From contig JADKIR010000005.1 of assembly GCA_016722655.1 (NCBI GenBank), positions 682,001 through 746,000 on the forward strand: 64,000 nucleotides of DNA, given 5' to 3'. Positions 18,416 through 27,798 of this stretch are shown piece by piece. Source of the DNA: Cytophagaceae bacterium. GTDB taxonomy: Bacteria; Bacteroidota; Bacteroidia; Cytophagales; Spirosomataceae. A program made the position numbers and the translations under genes. The notes under the pieces were generated by a model. The model searched no databases, had not been told where the DNA came from, and worked only from the letters and a program-made list of their open reading frames with translations. Position 1 is the stretch's first letter. Each line of letters starts with the position of its first letter.

Positions 18416-18709
18416 TTTTCCTTAGCTTTGTATAGAACTAATCGAAACACTTTCTCCTCAGCTGTTTAGAAAGAAAAGGGCTTGTCCCGTATTGTTGCCA
18501 GAACTCTTAACCATAATAAGGTTATTGAAGAGTGGATGAAAAATATCCAGGATTATAATGGATATAATTTTAGCAAACCCACCTTGTCAATGACCAAAAA
18601 AGCGGTTTGATTGCTAAAAAAAGCGATCAAACAAGGGAGAATTGTGTTTGTTTTGTTTGTAAAAATTGAACTGAATATCAGTTATATCCGGTCTCCGGGC
18701 CGACCATAA
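18416..18709 (+). pseudogene. Second coding-like remnant with in-frame TAG and TGA
   Basis: A frame of about 98 codons interrupted only by TAG (18467-18469) and TGA (18608-18610). The middle part reads ARTLNHNKVIEEWMKNIQ and is protein-like; after the TGA the frame continues with LLKKAIKQGRIVFVLF. A TAnnTTTG box (TAGCTTTG, 18423-18430) lies at its start. No family is recognised; it may be a decayed gene or a transcribed non-coding region. Confidence 0.22.
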
Positions 18710-18717
18710 AAATCAAA

Positions 18718-18743
18718 AGGCCTCCCCAAAAAAGGAGAAGCCT
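18718..18743 (+). terminator. Small hairpin ahead of the 18841 gene
   Basis: AGGCCTCC (18718-18725) pairs imperfectly with GGAGAAGCCT (18734-18743) around an A-rich loop. No U tract follows, so terminator function is uncertain; it could belong to the 5' leader of the downstream gene. Confidence 0.3.
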
Positions 18744-18840
18744 GATGACGTAAATGTAATTTGACGATTCAATTTATGTCAACATTTGAGATTTATCAAG
18801 TTCCGGGGCCATTTTTTCTCATTTTAAACATTGATTTAAG

Positions 18841-19188
18841 ATGAAAACAACACAGAGTAGTACTCTGACCTCTGCAGTTTCAAGGATCGCCGGAGTGCGA
18901 TCGATTGCAGCCGATTTGGACCTCGGAAATGGTCTCACTGTTGACAATTACCAGACAGCCATCACTGATGTGGAAGCCCTGGTAAACCAGTACAATACCC
19001 AGGTTGCCAGTTTGGGTGAACTAAGAAACCGTATTACTGAAAAGGAGACGGTACTTAGGGATTTTTCAGAAAGGATGTTGATCGGAGTTGGAGCCAAATT
19101 TGGCAAAGATTCCAATCAATACCAGATGGCCGGAGGCACCAAAAAGTCTCTGAAGAAAAAACCAAAGAGGGTCGCAAAAACTGAATAG
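18841..19188 (+). CDS. Small hypothetical protein with basic tail
   Basis: A 115-residue protein with no membrane segment or signal peptide. Residues 1-35 are Ser/Thr/Ala-rich (SAVSRIAGVRSIAADLDLG). Residues 40-85 form helices with heptad spacing (VEALVNQYNTQVASLGELRNRITE). Then comes GAKFGKDSNQYQMAGGTKKS and a Lys/Arg-rich end (KKKPKRVAKTE). The motif AGGTKKS followed by a basic tail looks conserved-family-like, but I cannot name a family or function. It stands alone, with a good terminator after it at 19211. The basic tail suggests nucleic-acid contact, which is speculation. Confidence 0.75.
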   Translation: MKTTQSSTLTSAVSRIAGVRSIAADLDLGNGLTVDNYQTAITDVEALVNQYNTQVASLGELRNRITEKETVLRDFSERMLIGVGAKFGKDSNQYQMAGGTKKSLKKKPKRVAKTE

Positions 19189-19210
19189 TTGTAGATCTTT
19201 TTTGTGGAAG

Positions 19211-19240
19211 TGGGTCAATGTAGATTGGCCCATTTCTTTT
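19211..19240 (+). terminator. Rho-independent terminator after the 18841 gene
   Basis: A 9-bp stem TGGGTCAAT/ATTGGCCCA (19211-19219 and 19224-19232, one G-U pair) with a 4-nt loop, followed by TTTCTTTT. It lies 22 bp after the stop codon. Confidence 0.8.
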
Positions 19241-19655
19241 GCTAATTGTTTATATGTAAAATTTAACACTTTGGTTTTCAACCGCAAAAAAAACTAAAAA
19301 CCTACCTGCAATTAATACATTCTTAAAATATAGAAAAATATTAGAATGTTTTTTTAGATTCTAAATCAAAGTTTGAAATAGGTGTAACTCAAATATAAAG
19401 ATTGATTTCCCGGGCAAAAAATAATTTTAAACACCAAAAAATATAGAACCGAATTATCCAAAAAGCAGGAGTTTTCTTTGTTAAAGTAAATAAGTGGTTA
19501 TAAATTCGTGGGTTTTATTAGTATATTTTTGAGAATTTAAAAAAAAAAAAAGGGAATCCTGATTTTTCAATTTCGAATAATTTTCTCAAAAAATATTTAA
19601 ACGTTATAACTCTATAGAAAATTGAACTCTAACCGCCCTCATAAATAAATCATTG
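19241..19655. other. Intergenic region, about 415 bp, no gene seen
   Basis: Very AT-rich, with a 12-nt A run near 19540. I see no coding frame, RNA gene or convincing promoter. It separates the 18841 gene from the FkbM-type methyltransferase. Confidence 0.4.
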
Positions 19656-20420
19656 ATGAAACAATTTGCGTTTGCAATAATTAGACATTTTTTAAAATTT
19701 ATCACTAAAGGAGAGATTACAGGAAAAAAATACAGTGGAATTAATAAAACCCTGTATTATGAAAAAGCACAACATCTCAATTTTTTATTCCAAAAAACCA
19801 TAAAATATGAGGAGAATATCCAGCAAAAATTACCAAAATATATCTATCCTGGAAATATTGTATTCGACATTGGGGGTAATATTGGACAATATGCGATTCC
19901 TTTCAGTGAATTAGTCGGACAAAATGGTCAAGTATTCTCATTTGAACCAGATTATAAAAATTTTTCTTTTTTACAGTTTAACATGAATATCAATCAGTGC
20001 ATCAATGTAAGTTGCATTAATTGCGGGGTTGGAAATGAAGACTCTGAGTTGGATTTTTTCAGAGACACTGAAACAGGGGGAAGGATGGGCTCATTTAAAA
20101 AACAATTTGTAGGCAATAACTTTAAAGGTTTTTCTACAAAAGTAAGTTTAATGAAATTTGACACTTTAATTAAATCATTTGGAAATCCAAATTTTGTAAA
20201 AATTGATGTAGAAGGTTTTGAATATGAAGTGATTTCCGGATTGACAATCGATTTACCCGAAACAACATTTCTCATTGAAGTAAGGGAAGAAACCAAAGAA
20301 AGTGTTTTTGATTTTTTCAATAAAAAAGATTATAAATGTTTATGGGTTGATGGACCTGACAGGCTCATAACTCATTCCTCCGAAATTCCGGGTTTTGCAA
20401 ATTTAATTTTCAATAAATAA
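19656..20420 (+). CDS. FkbM family methyltransferase
   Basis: Class I S-adenosylmethionine-dependent methyltransferase of the FkbM type, 254 residues, usually O-methylating sugars or polyketides. The AdoMet-binding motif is VFDIGGNIGQYAIPF (about residues 68-82), followed by the acidic FEPDY at the end of strand beta2. The family hallmark KIDVEGFE lies near residue 185. The start is the ATG at 19656; a TTG one codon earlier is less likely. It stands alone between AT-rich spacers with no glycan-synthesis neighbours, so the acceptor cannot be inferred. Bacteroidota often use such enzymes on cell-surface glycans. Confidence 0.85.
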   Translation: MKQFAFAIIRHFLKFITKGEITGKKYSGINKTLYYEKAQHLNFLFQKTIKYEENIQQKLPKYIYPGNIVFDIGGNIGQYAIPFSELVGQNGQVFSFEPDYKNFSFLQFNMNINQCINVSCINCGVGNEDSELDFFRDTETGGRMGSFKKQFVGNNFKGFSTKVSLMKFDTLIKSFGNPNFVKIDVEGFEYEVISGLTIDLPETTFLIEVREETKESVFDFFNKKDYKCLWVDGPDRLITHSSEIPGFANLIFNK

Positions 20421-20520
20421 TTATTTAAAACTAAAAATACTCATCTTTCTCAGGCAGTTTTCATTTAAAAACCTGATAGAATCAAAAAAGAATTTGTTAT
20501 TGTTTTAATATTTTAAAAAT

Positions 20521-21342
20521 CTACTTCATCTCTCCCAACCACTCAATAGCAATCGCTCTGGCTGCCTCCATAGCAGGTTTTCCGGCTCGGAAGCATAGTT
20601 TCCAGAAACTGTCTTTGGATTCAAAGTCAGGGTTTACAAAAACCTTGTGGCCATATTGCTCTTTGAGTTTAGCTGAGAAATCAATATCAGCACTTCGGTC
20701 GAGAAATTCCTCCAGCTTTTCTTTGAGCAAAACATCGGGATTCTTTATTGCATTCCATCGCCCGAGGTCGGTTTGGTACTCAGCGGCTTTTATTTTGTAT
20801 TCCTCTTCATAGGCTTGTTTTTGAAACGTCTCCATTTCCTTCATTTGTTTCTTAAACTCAGGATTGTTAAGCTGTTCCTTTAATTGCTTTTGAATTTTTA
20901 GGGTACTTTCCAAAATTTCCTGCAGCTGTTTTTTCATGGCAGCGTCTTTGGTTTCGGCAATTTGCTTTCTCAGAGCTTTTTCACCTTCCAGGGCGTTTCT
21001 CTCCCCTTCTTTCTCCTGATTTTCTCTTTCCAGTTTTTCTCTAGCCAAGCGTTGTTCAGGCGTTTCGGGTTTTTCAGGTTCCTGTTCTTTCCACCAGGTG
21101 TCGTAGCGGCCTTTAAAATCTTCAGTTTTGTAATATTTCCGGAAGTATTCTCCCAAAAATCTAATTACCCGCACTTTTTGATCATTGGGGATTTTGGCTG
21201 CTCCTCCCGGGAAGGATGTGCTTCCCAGCGTAACTGAATTAAAAAAATAAGACTGGCCTTCGGTGGCATTAATTCCTAATTCCTGAAATACATCACCTGC
21301 AAGCATCGGAATGGCCAACAGATAAAACATTGCCTTTTTCAT
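20521..21342 (-). CDS. Hypothetical protein with central coiled coil
   Basis: A 273-residue protein I do not recognise. The first 17 residues (KKAMFYLLAIPMLAG) resemble a short signal or membrane-targeting segment. Residues 85-200 are very rich in Glu, Lys and Gln with heptad spacing (EQRLAREKLERENQEKEGER, and repeated KKQLQEIL/QLKEQL), a long coiled coil. The C-terminal 70 residues look globular and include FWKLCFRAGKPAMEAARAIA. It is convergent with the FkbM gene and divergent from the flavodoxin gene, so probably transcribed alone. A structural or envelope-associated role is possible, but only by analogy with coiled-coil proteins. Confidence 0.7.
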   Translation of the reverse strand: MKKAMFYLLAIPMLAGDVFQELGINATEGQSYFFNSVTLGSTSFPGGAAKIPNDQKVRVIRFLGEYFRKYYKTEDFKGRYDTWWKEQEPEKPETPEQRLAREKLERENQEKEGERNALEGEKALRKQIAETKDAAMKKQLQEILESTLKIQKQLKEQLNNPEFKKQMKEMETFQKQAYEEEYKIKAAEYQTDLGRWNAIKNPDVLLKEKLEEFLDRSADIDFSAKLKEQYGHKVFVNPDFESKDSFWKLCFRAGKPAMEAARAIAIEWLGEMK

Positions 21343-21598
21343 TTTACAATATCATTGACTATCAGATTGTTGAATATAAAAACAATATAAAAATAACGAT
21401 ATTATTTCAATAATCTCCAAACAAAATTGTATTTAATTCTGAAAATGTTTTAAAACCTGATTTTACAGCAACCGACCATCAATATTCTCTAGGATGATAT
21501 TTAAAAAAGGTATTAATTTGAATAAATATGAAATAGAAGAATAAATTTTAATAATCTGATTATCATATTTTTATAATGTTCTATTTAGTAAAAGAAAA

Positions 21599-22129
21599 AT
21601 GAAAACCATCGTATTGTATTTTTCCCACAATGGCAGCAACAAATACCTTGCACAAAGAATCGCCAAAGATTTTGATTGCCCGATCGAAGAAATAATACCC
21701 AAAATCAACAGTCATTTATTGATGCTTATGGGTATAAATTTTGGAAATAAACCCATAAAATCTAAGCTCGAAGATTATGACAGGGTAATACTTTGCGGAC
21801 CTATTTTTATGGGCAAATTTATTGTCCCTTTGAAGAATTTTGTAAAAAGTAATCTTGATAAAATCAAATCATTGGTGTTTGTGACTTGTTGTGGAAGTAC
21901 ATTTGAGAAAAAAGATGAGAAATTCGGGTACAACCTGGTGTTCAATGAAGTAAAAAATATTTCAGGCCAAAAATGCAGCCATTGCGAAGCCTTCCCTATC
22001 ATTTTGGTTTTACCTGATGAGCTTAAAAATGATGGTAAAACTTTCATGAAAACTCGCCTGACTGATGATAATTTTAAAGGTGAAATTAAGGAGATTTATG
22101 ATAGTTTTATAGAAAAAATGAAGGCGTAA
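21599..22129 (+). CDS. Flavodoxin-like protein
   Basis: A 176-residue cytoplasmic protein with a flavodoxin fold. The N-terminal strand MKTIVLYFSHNGSNKYLA carries the phosphate-binding loop (S-H-N-G-S-N) that would hold FMN. The next conserved segment, DYDRVILCGPIFMGKF, matches the second FMN loop, and LVFVTCCGST the third. Similar proteins include flavodoxins and menaquinone-dependent protoporphyrinogen oxidase-like flavoproteins; I cannot tell which role applies. It lies 77 bp upstream of the ppx-type gene on the same strand, but a promoter-like box in that gap suggests separate expression. Confidence 0.75.
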   Translation: MKTIVLYFSHNGSNKYLAQRIAKDFDCPIEEIIPKINSHLLMLMGINFGNKPIKSKLEDYDRVILCGPIFMGKFIVPLKNFVKSNLDKIKSLVFVTCCGSTFEKKDEKFGYNLVFNEVKNISGQKCSHCEAFPIILVLPDELKNDGKTFMKTRLTDDNFKGEIKEIYDSFIEKMKA

Positions 22130-22181
22130 ATTGAAATCAATTTATTGTTAAATTCAAGTCCGCATTCCCTGATTTTTTTGG

Positions 22182-22189
22182 TAATTTTG
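22182..22189 (+). promoter_or_regulatory. Candidate -7 promoter element (TAATTTTG)
   Basis: Exact match to the Bacteroidota primary-sigma -7 consensus TAnnTTTG, 17 bp before the ATG of the Ppx/GppA gene. No clear -33 TTG at standard spacing, so moderate support only. Confidence 0.45.
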
Positions 22190-22206
22190 TCCAAAATTCT
22201 CAAGAA

Positions 22207-23121
22207 ATGAAATACGCCATCATTGACCTCGGCACCAATACTTTTCATCTGATGATTGTAGAAAACCACCAGGTGCTTTACAAAACTTCTAAAGCTGCCA
22301 AAATCGGCATGGGGGGCATCAATGCAGGTTTCATAACCGAAGATGGCATACAAAGGGCTCTGGGAGTCTTAGGAGAGTTTAAATCCAAAATAACCGAATT
22401 TGAAGTTGCTCCCGAAAACGTTCATTCTTTTGGAACCAGTGCCGTCAGAAATGCGGGCAATCAGACCGAATTTCTGGAACGAGTGAAGGCAGAAACAGGT
22501 ATTAAGATTAATGTAATCGACGGAAAAGAAGAAGCTGAACTCATCTATCAGGGTGTAAAACAGGCCGTTACAATCGAATACCCTTCACTTATTGTGGATA
22601 TTGGCGGTGGCAGTGTTGAGTTTATCATTTGTAATGCCGAAAAAGTGCTCTGGTTGCAATCTTTCGAAATCGGGGGCCAAAGGCTCTTGGAGCGTTTTAT
22701 GAAAAAAGACCCGATTCCGGTCTCTGAAATCAACCGACTGGAAGAATACCTTCGGGAGACCTTATTGCCCCTGACCAATGCAGTGCATCAATATTCACCA
22801 AAAATTTTGATTGGTTCTTCCGGCTCATTTGATACCCTGAATGATATGTTTTTCTGGCGTAACCGGGGTGATTTTGCCCCACATGAAATCCATGGATTCG
22901 AGTACCCGATAGAAGAATTTGCTCATGCTTACGAACTTATAGTTTTTGCCAACCATGAAGAAAGATCTAAAATCGGTGGTATGATTCCGCTGAGGGTCGA
23001 TATGATGGTGGTAGCCACGATTCTGATTAAATTCCTTTTGCAAACATACCATATTGCACAAATCAAAATCTCAAATTTTGCACTGAAAGAAGGCGTAATG
23101 GCAAAAATAGAAAATGCATAA
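22207..23121 (+). CDS. Ppx/GppA family phosphatase (exopolyphosphatase)
   Basis: A 304-residue short form of the Ppx/GppA family (ASKHA fold), which removes phosphate from polyphosphate and, in some members, from pppGpp. The N-terminal phosphate loop is AIIDLGTNTFHLMI, the second is IVDIGGGSVEFII, and GTSAVRNAGNQ is the conserved helix start after the central strand. Only the two catalytic lobes are present; the C-terminal HD-like extension of E. coli Ppx is absent, as usual for Bacteroidota short forms. Its stop overlaps the start of the NFACT gene by 8 bp, so the two genes are cotranscribed and likely translationally coupled. Confidence 0.88.
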   Translation: MKYAIIDLGTNTFHLMIVENHQVLYKTSKAAKIGMGGINAGFITEDGIQRALGVLGEFKSKITEFEVAPENVHSFGTSAVRNAGNQTEFLERVKAETGIKINVIDGKEEAELIYQGVKQAVTIEYPSLIVDIGGGSVEFIICNAEKVLWLQSFEIGGQRLLERFMKKDPIPVSEINRLEEYLRETLLPLTNAVHQYSPKILIGSSGSFDTLNDMFFWRNRGDFAPHEIHGFEYPIEEFAHAYELIVFANHEERSKIGGMIPLRVDMMVVATILIKFLLQTYHIAQIKISNFALKEGVMAKIENA

Positions 23122-24655
23122 CAACTACTTCTTTCTTAAGCATTTAAGTTCAGAATTCAACACCAGTCTTACGGGTGCAATACTTGAGGTTTGTTTCAGC
23201 CAGGAAAAAGATGAGCTCGTTTTGGGCTTCACCAAAAATCAAAAAGAAACGTTCTTAAAAGCTACGATGCGTCCTGATTTTTCAAGTGTTACTATTTTGG
23301 AAAGTTTTGGCAGGGCTCGTCGGAATTCGGTGAATCTTTGGGAAGAAATCTATGGACTGGAGGTACTGAAAATTGAGGTCTTTGAACACGAAAGGGCATT
23401 TTATATCCAAATTCAAAATAATTACAAACTCGTTTTTAAGTTTTTCGGAAACAGGCCCAATCTGCTGATTTTCAAGGAAGAAATATTGATTTATCTATTT
23501 AACAATGCCCTTTTGACAGATAAAAATCTGCAATTAATTGATTTTGGCAAAAAGCCCGATTTCAGCCTGGATTCGTTTATTCAAAACAATGGAAATATCA
23601 GAAAAACCTGGTTTACATTAGGAAAAACTGCTTCTGAGATTATTGAAAATCAGGTAAATAATGAGGATTTATCTGAAAAATGGAAAATAGTAAATCAGTT
23701 TATTACCCAATTTGAAAGCCCTAAATTCCACATAGGTTTTCTCAACGAAAAGCCGGTTTTAAGTCTGCTTGATTTTCCGGGAAAATTAAAAACATTTGAC
23801 ACGGCTACTGCGGCTATCAATGATTTTTATATTTTTTACCAAAAAGAAATTACTTTTTTCTCAGAAAAAGAAAAATTAAAAAAGCAGCTTGAAAAGGAAA
23901 TTCTGAAAACAAAAAACTATAAAGAAAACACTGAAAATAAACTCTTTGCATTGCTTGATGGCACATCAAAAGAAAAGATTGCCAATATCCTGATGGCCAA
24001 CCTTCACCAGATTAATTCAGGACAAGAAAGTGTAGAGTTGGATGATTTCTACAATCAGCAAAAAATTACCATAAAACTAAAAAAGGACCTCTCTCCACAA
24101 AAAAATGCAGAGAATTTTTACCGAAAAAGTAAAAACGAAAAAATAGAAATTGAGGCCATTGATTCCAACATTAATGCAGCAGAAAAAAAGATAGATTTTC
24201 TTGAAAATAAACTACTTACAATCGAATCCATTGAGTCACTTAAAGAGCTAAAAAACTTTCAAAAAGTAGAAACCAGGACCGAAAATATCAAAAATCAGGA
24301 AAGTCCGTTCAGAGTATTTAATTTTGAAAACTGGGAGATTTGGGTTGGAAAAAATGCTAAAAACAATGACCTGCTCACCCAAAAACATGCACAAAAAGAA
24401 GATTATTGGCTTCATGCCCGTGATACCCCAGGCTCACATGTAGTGATAAAAAATCCCAACAAAAAAGCCATACCGGACTTCGTGGCGGAGCACGCGGCAT
24501 CCATTGCGGCATTTTATTCAAAAAGAAGCAGTGAAACCGTAGTTCCGGTTATTTTTACCCAAAAAAAACACGTAAGAAAAGGCAAGGGAATGCCTGCTGG
24601 TCAGGTGATTGTGGATAAAGAAAAGGTATTGATAGTTGCTCCTTTTTCTGGTTGA
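23114..24655 (+). CDS. NFACT family protein (RqcH/FbpA-like)
   Basis: A 513-residue protein with NFACT architecture: an N-terminal NFACT-N domain (about 1-230), a central coiled coil (about 260-400, Lys/Glu-rich) and a C-terminal NFACT-R/DUF814 domain. The last has the characteristic WLHARDTPGSHVVIK followed by FVAEHAASIAAFYSKR. In other bacteria RqcH binds stalled 50S subunits carrying peptidyl-tRNA and adds alanine tails that mark the nascent chain for degradation. Bacteroidota homologues are assumed, not shown, to act the same way. It is coupled to the Ppx/GppA gene upstream by an 8-bp overlap. The start ATG lies within that overlap and gives the expected N-terminus (YFFLKHLSSEFN). Confidence 0.85.
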   Translation: MHNNYFFLKHLSSEFNTSLTGAILEVCFSQEKDELVLGFTKNQKETFLKATMRPDFSSVTILESFGRARRNSVNLWEEIYGLEVLKIEVFEHERAFYIQIQNNYKLVFKFFGNRPNLLIFKEEILIYLFNNALLTDKNLQLIDFGKKPDFSLDSFIQNNGNIRKTWFTLGKTASEIIENQVNNEDLSEKWKIVNQFITQFESPKFHIGFLNEKPVLSLLDFPGKLKTFDTATAAINDFYIFYQKEITFFSEKEKLKKQLEKEILKTKNYKENTENKLFALLDGTSKEKIANILMANLHQINSGQESVELDDFYNQQKITIKLKKDLSPQKNAENFYRKSKNEKIEIEAIDSNINAAEKKIDFLENKLLTIESIESLKELKNFQKVETRTENIKNQESPFRVFNFENWEIWVGKNAKNNDLLTQKHAQKEDYWLHARDTPGSHVVIKNPNKKAIPDFVAEHAASIAAFYSKRSSETVVPVIFTQKKHVRKGKGMPAGQVIVDKEKVLIVAPFSG

Positions 24656-24767
24656 AATTAAACAAAGTACGCCTAAAAAAAACAATAAAAATCCTTAGAG
24701 AAATCACAATTGATACTTTTAGTAGCTTTTTTTCAAAATTTTTCAAGGCTGTAAAGTCATTCTTTAT

Positions 24768-24775
24768 TAACTTTG
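24768..24775 (+). promoter_or_regulatory. Candidate -7 promoter element (TAACTTTG)
   Basis: Exact TAnnTTTG match 37 bp upstream of the carB ATG. The short leader after it shows no riboswitch-like or attenuator-like structure that I can see. Confidence 0.45.
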
Positions 24776-24812
24776 TACTTCGATAATCAAATCGAAACCT
24801 CTCCAAAAAAAA

Positions 24813-27655
24813 ATGCCTAAAGATTCTAGCATTAAGTCAGTCCTGATCATCGGTTCAGGGCCCATTGTCATAGGACAAGCTTGTGAATTTGACTACTCCG
24901 GCTCCCAGGCCGCCCGATCAATTAAACAGGAAGGAATTGAAGTAGCACTGATAAACTCCAACCCGGCAACCATCATGACAGACCCCATGAATGCCGACTA
25001 TGTATATCTAAAGCCACTCGAGAAAAAATCAATCATTGAAATCCTGAAAAAACATCAGGAAATTGGCAAACCTATCACGCATGTGCTCCCTACTATGGGA
25101 GGCCAAACAGCCTTAAATCTTGCCATTGACTGCGATAAAGCCGGTATTTGGAAAAAATACGATGTGGGCATCATAGGTGTAGATATCAAAGCCATTGAGA
25201 CTACCGAAGACCGCGAACTGTTCAGAATGAAAATGCTTGAGCTGGGCGTGGGAGTTTGTAAAGGCCGCACAGCCAAGTCTTTTCTGGAAGGTAAAGAAAT
25301 TGCACAGGAAATTGGATTCCCTTTGGTAATACGTCCTTCTTATACCCTTGGTGGTACCGGGGGCGGATTTGTAAATACACCTGAAGAATTTGATTCTGCA
25401 CTAAATCACGGTTTACATGCCTCTCCTGTTCATGAGGTGTTGATAGAGCAATCAATAATGGGCTGGAAAGAATATGAATTGGAGCTTCTTCGGGATCATA
25501 ATCAGAATATTGTAATCATTTGTACCATCGAGAACTTTGATCCGATGGGAGTACATACTGGTGACTCCATCACAGTAGCCCCTGCCATGACATTGCCTGA
25601 CACTATCTATCAGAAAATGCGGGACATGGCTATCAAAATGATGAACGGAATCGGGCAGTTTGCCGGAGGGTGTAACGTCCAGTTTTCATTGCATCCAGAT
25701 ACCGACGAAATCATCGCCATCGAGATCAACCCCAGGGTGAGTCGTTCCTCAGCTTTGGCGTCGAAAGCAACCGGTTATCCAATTGCCAAGATTGCTGCAA
25801 AAATGGCCATCGGTTATAATCTTGACGAATTGATGAACCCGATCACAGGTTCTACTTCGGCGTTTTTTGAGCCGGCCATAGATTATGTGATTGTAAAGAT
25901 TCCTCGATGGAACTTTGATAAATTCCCCGGAAGTGACCGCAAGCTGGGTCTTCAGATGAAGTCTGTGGGTGAAACCATGGGTATTGGCCGCAATTTCCAG
26001 GAAGCATTGCAAAAAGCAGCTCAATCTCTGGAAATAAAGAGAAATGGAATAGGTGCCGATGGTAAAGAAGAAAAAGACACTGAAAAGTTAAAATATAGTC
26101 TGGAGCATCCGAGCTGGAACCGATTGTTCCATATTCATGATGCTTTCAAGGCAGGAATTTCATTTAATACGATTCAAAAACTCACAAAAATCGATAAGTG
26201 GTTTTTGCGGCAGATTGAAGAAATGGTACAGCTGGAACATAAAATGGAAGAATTTTCCATTCAGGACGTTCCTTCTGAAATGATGGTTCAGGCCAAAAAG
26301 ATGGGCTTTGCTGACCGGCAGATTGCCCACATGCTCAGATGTAAAGAGAGTGAAGTTAACCAAAACGCAATGATCTTGATATCAAGAGGGTGTTTAAATG
26401 TGTTGACACCTGCTCTGCTGAGTTTCCTGCCGAAACCCCATATTTTTATTCTACCTTCAATACTTCTTTCGAAAACCCTGACAATGAGTCTGTTGTAAGT
26501 GATAAAAAGAAAATTGTGGTGCTGGGATCCGGACCAAACCGTATCGGACAAGGTATTGAATTTGACTATTCTTGTGTGCATGGAGTGCTGGCCGCCAAAG
26601 AATGTGGTTATGAAACAATCATGATTAACTGTAACCCTGAAACGGTCTCAACCGACCCTGATATCGCCGATAAATTGTATTTTGAGCCTGTTTTCTGGGA
26701 AAATGTGTGGGATATCATTCAGCATGAAAAGCCTGAAGGCGTAATCGTACAGTTGGGTGGACAAACTGCCTTGAAAATGGCAGAAAAACTCACCAAATAT
26801 GGCATCAAAATCATTGGCACCAGCTACGAGGCATTGGATCTTGCGGAAGACAGGGGCCGTTTCTCTGAAAAACTGGTCGAACTTGATATACCATATCCCA
26901 AATTTGATACCGTAAGGACAGCAGATCAGGCGGTTGAGGTATCCAAAAAACTTGGATTCCCCTTATTGGTTCGTCCTAGCTATGTTTTGGGTGGTCAAAG
27001 TATGAAAATTGTGATTAACGAAAACGAACTGGAGCAGCATGTTTTGAAAATCCTGAGCGATATTCCTGATAACAATATTCTTTTGGACCATTTCCTTGAA
27101 AATGCCATCGAAGCCGAAGCCGATGCCATTTGTGATGGAGAAAATGCTTACATCATTGGAATCATGGAGCATATTGAGCCCGCGGGAATTCACTCCGGCG
27201 ATTCATACGCCCTTTTGCCGCCTTTTGATCTGAGTGAAAATGTTTTGAAACAAATCGAAGAATACACCAAACGTATTGCTATCGCATTGGATACCAAAGG
27301 ATTAATCAATATACAGTTTGCTATCAAAAACGAAATTGTATATGTAATCGAAGCCAACCCAAGGGCATCAAGGACTGTTCCGTTCATTTGTAAAGCATAT
27401 CAGGAACCTTATGTAAACTATGCCACCAAAGTAATGCTGGGAGTAAATAAGGTGACTGACTTTGAATTTAAACCGGTTCAAAAAGGATTTGCCATCAAAA
27501 TTCCGGTATTCTCTTTCAATAAATTCCCTAATGTAAACAAAGAATTGGGACCTGAAATGAAGTCAACCGGTGAAGGCATTTTTTTTATTGATGATCTGAC
27601 TGATGATTTCTTCCTGCAAGTGTATTCTGAAAGGAATATGTATATGAGTAGGTAA
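24813..27655 (+). CDS. carB: Carbamoyl-phosphate synthase large subunit, with one frameshift
   Basis: Large subunit of carbamoyl-phosphate synthase, which makes carbamoyl phosphate from bicarbonate, ATP and ammonia for arginine and pyrimidine synthesis. The first half opens SVLIIGSGPIVIGQACEFDY and the second GSGPNRIGQGIEFDYSCVHG, the two homologous ATP-grasp synthetase units. The frame breaks near 26362-26365. The run CCAAAACGC has four A; with five, the frame continues as QKRNDLDIKRVFKCVDTC, exactly the expected linker. The corrected protein is about 948 residues and ends at YSERNMYMSR, lacking the C-terminal allosteric (MGS-like) domain of E. coli CarB, as I recall for other Bacteroidota. 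A single-base loss in an A run of an otherwise pristine gene suggests sequencing error. carA is not adjacent. Confidence 0.93.
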
Positions 27656-27671
27656 AATAAATATTATTTAT

Positions 27672-27706
27672 AAGCCCTTCAGTAAATTGAAGGGTTTATT
27701 TTTTTT
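27672..27706 (+). terminator. Rho-independent terminator after carB
   Basis: Stem AAGCCCTTCA/TGAAGGGTTT (27672-27681 and 27688-27697, one G-U pair), 6-nt loop, then a T-rich tract to 27706. It lies 16 bp after the stop codon. Confidence 0.88.
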
Positions 27707-27798
27707 CTAAAAAATTTATCCCACTTTTTTTTAAAAAAATAAATTTTGGCATTTAAAATGCTGCTTTTTATTGATGGAAAATCTAATATAATCCCAAT

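Larger units (their letters stand above)
17003..18840. other. Gene-poor region of 1.8 kb with repeats and decayed segments
   Basis: No intact gene is apparent between mod and the gene at 18841. It holds a two-copy low-complexity repeat (17378-17424 and 17531-17575), a 21-bp tandem array (17696-17947), two coding-like segments interrupted by stops (17970-18227 and 18416-18709), an AT-rich inverted repeat (18251-18283), a TAnnTTTG box (18423-18430) and a small hairpin (18718-18743). I found no tRNA. Confidence 0.6.
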
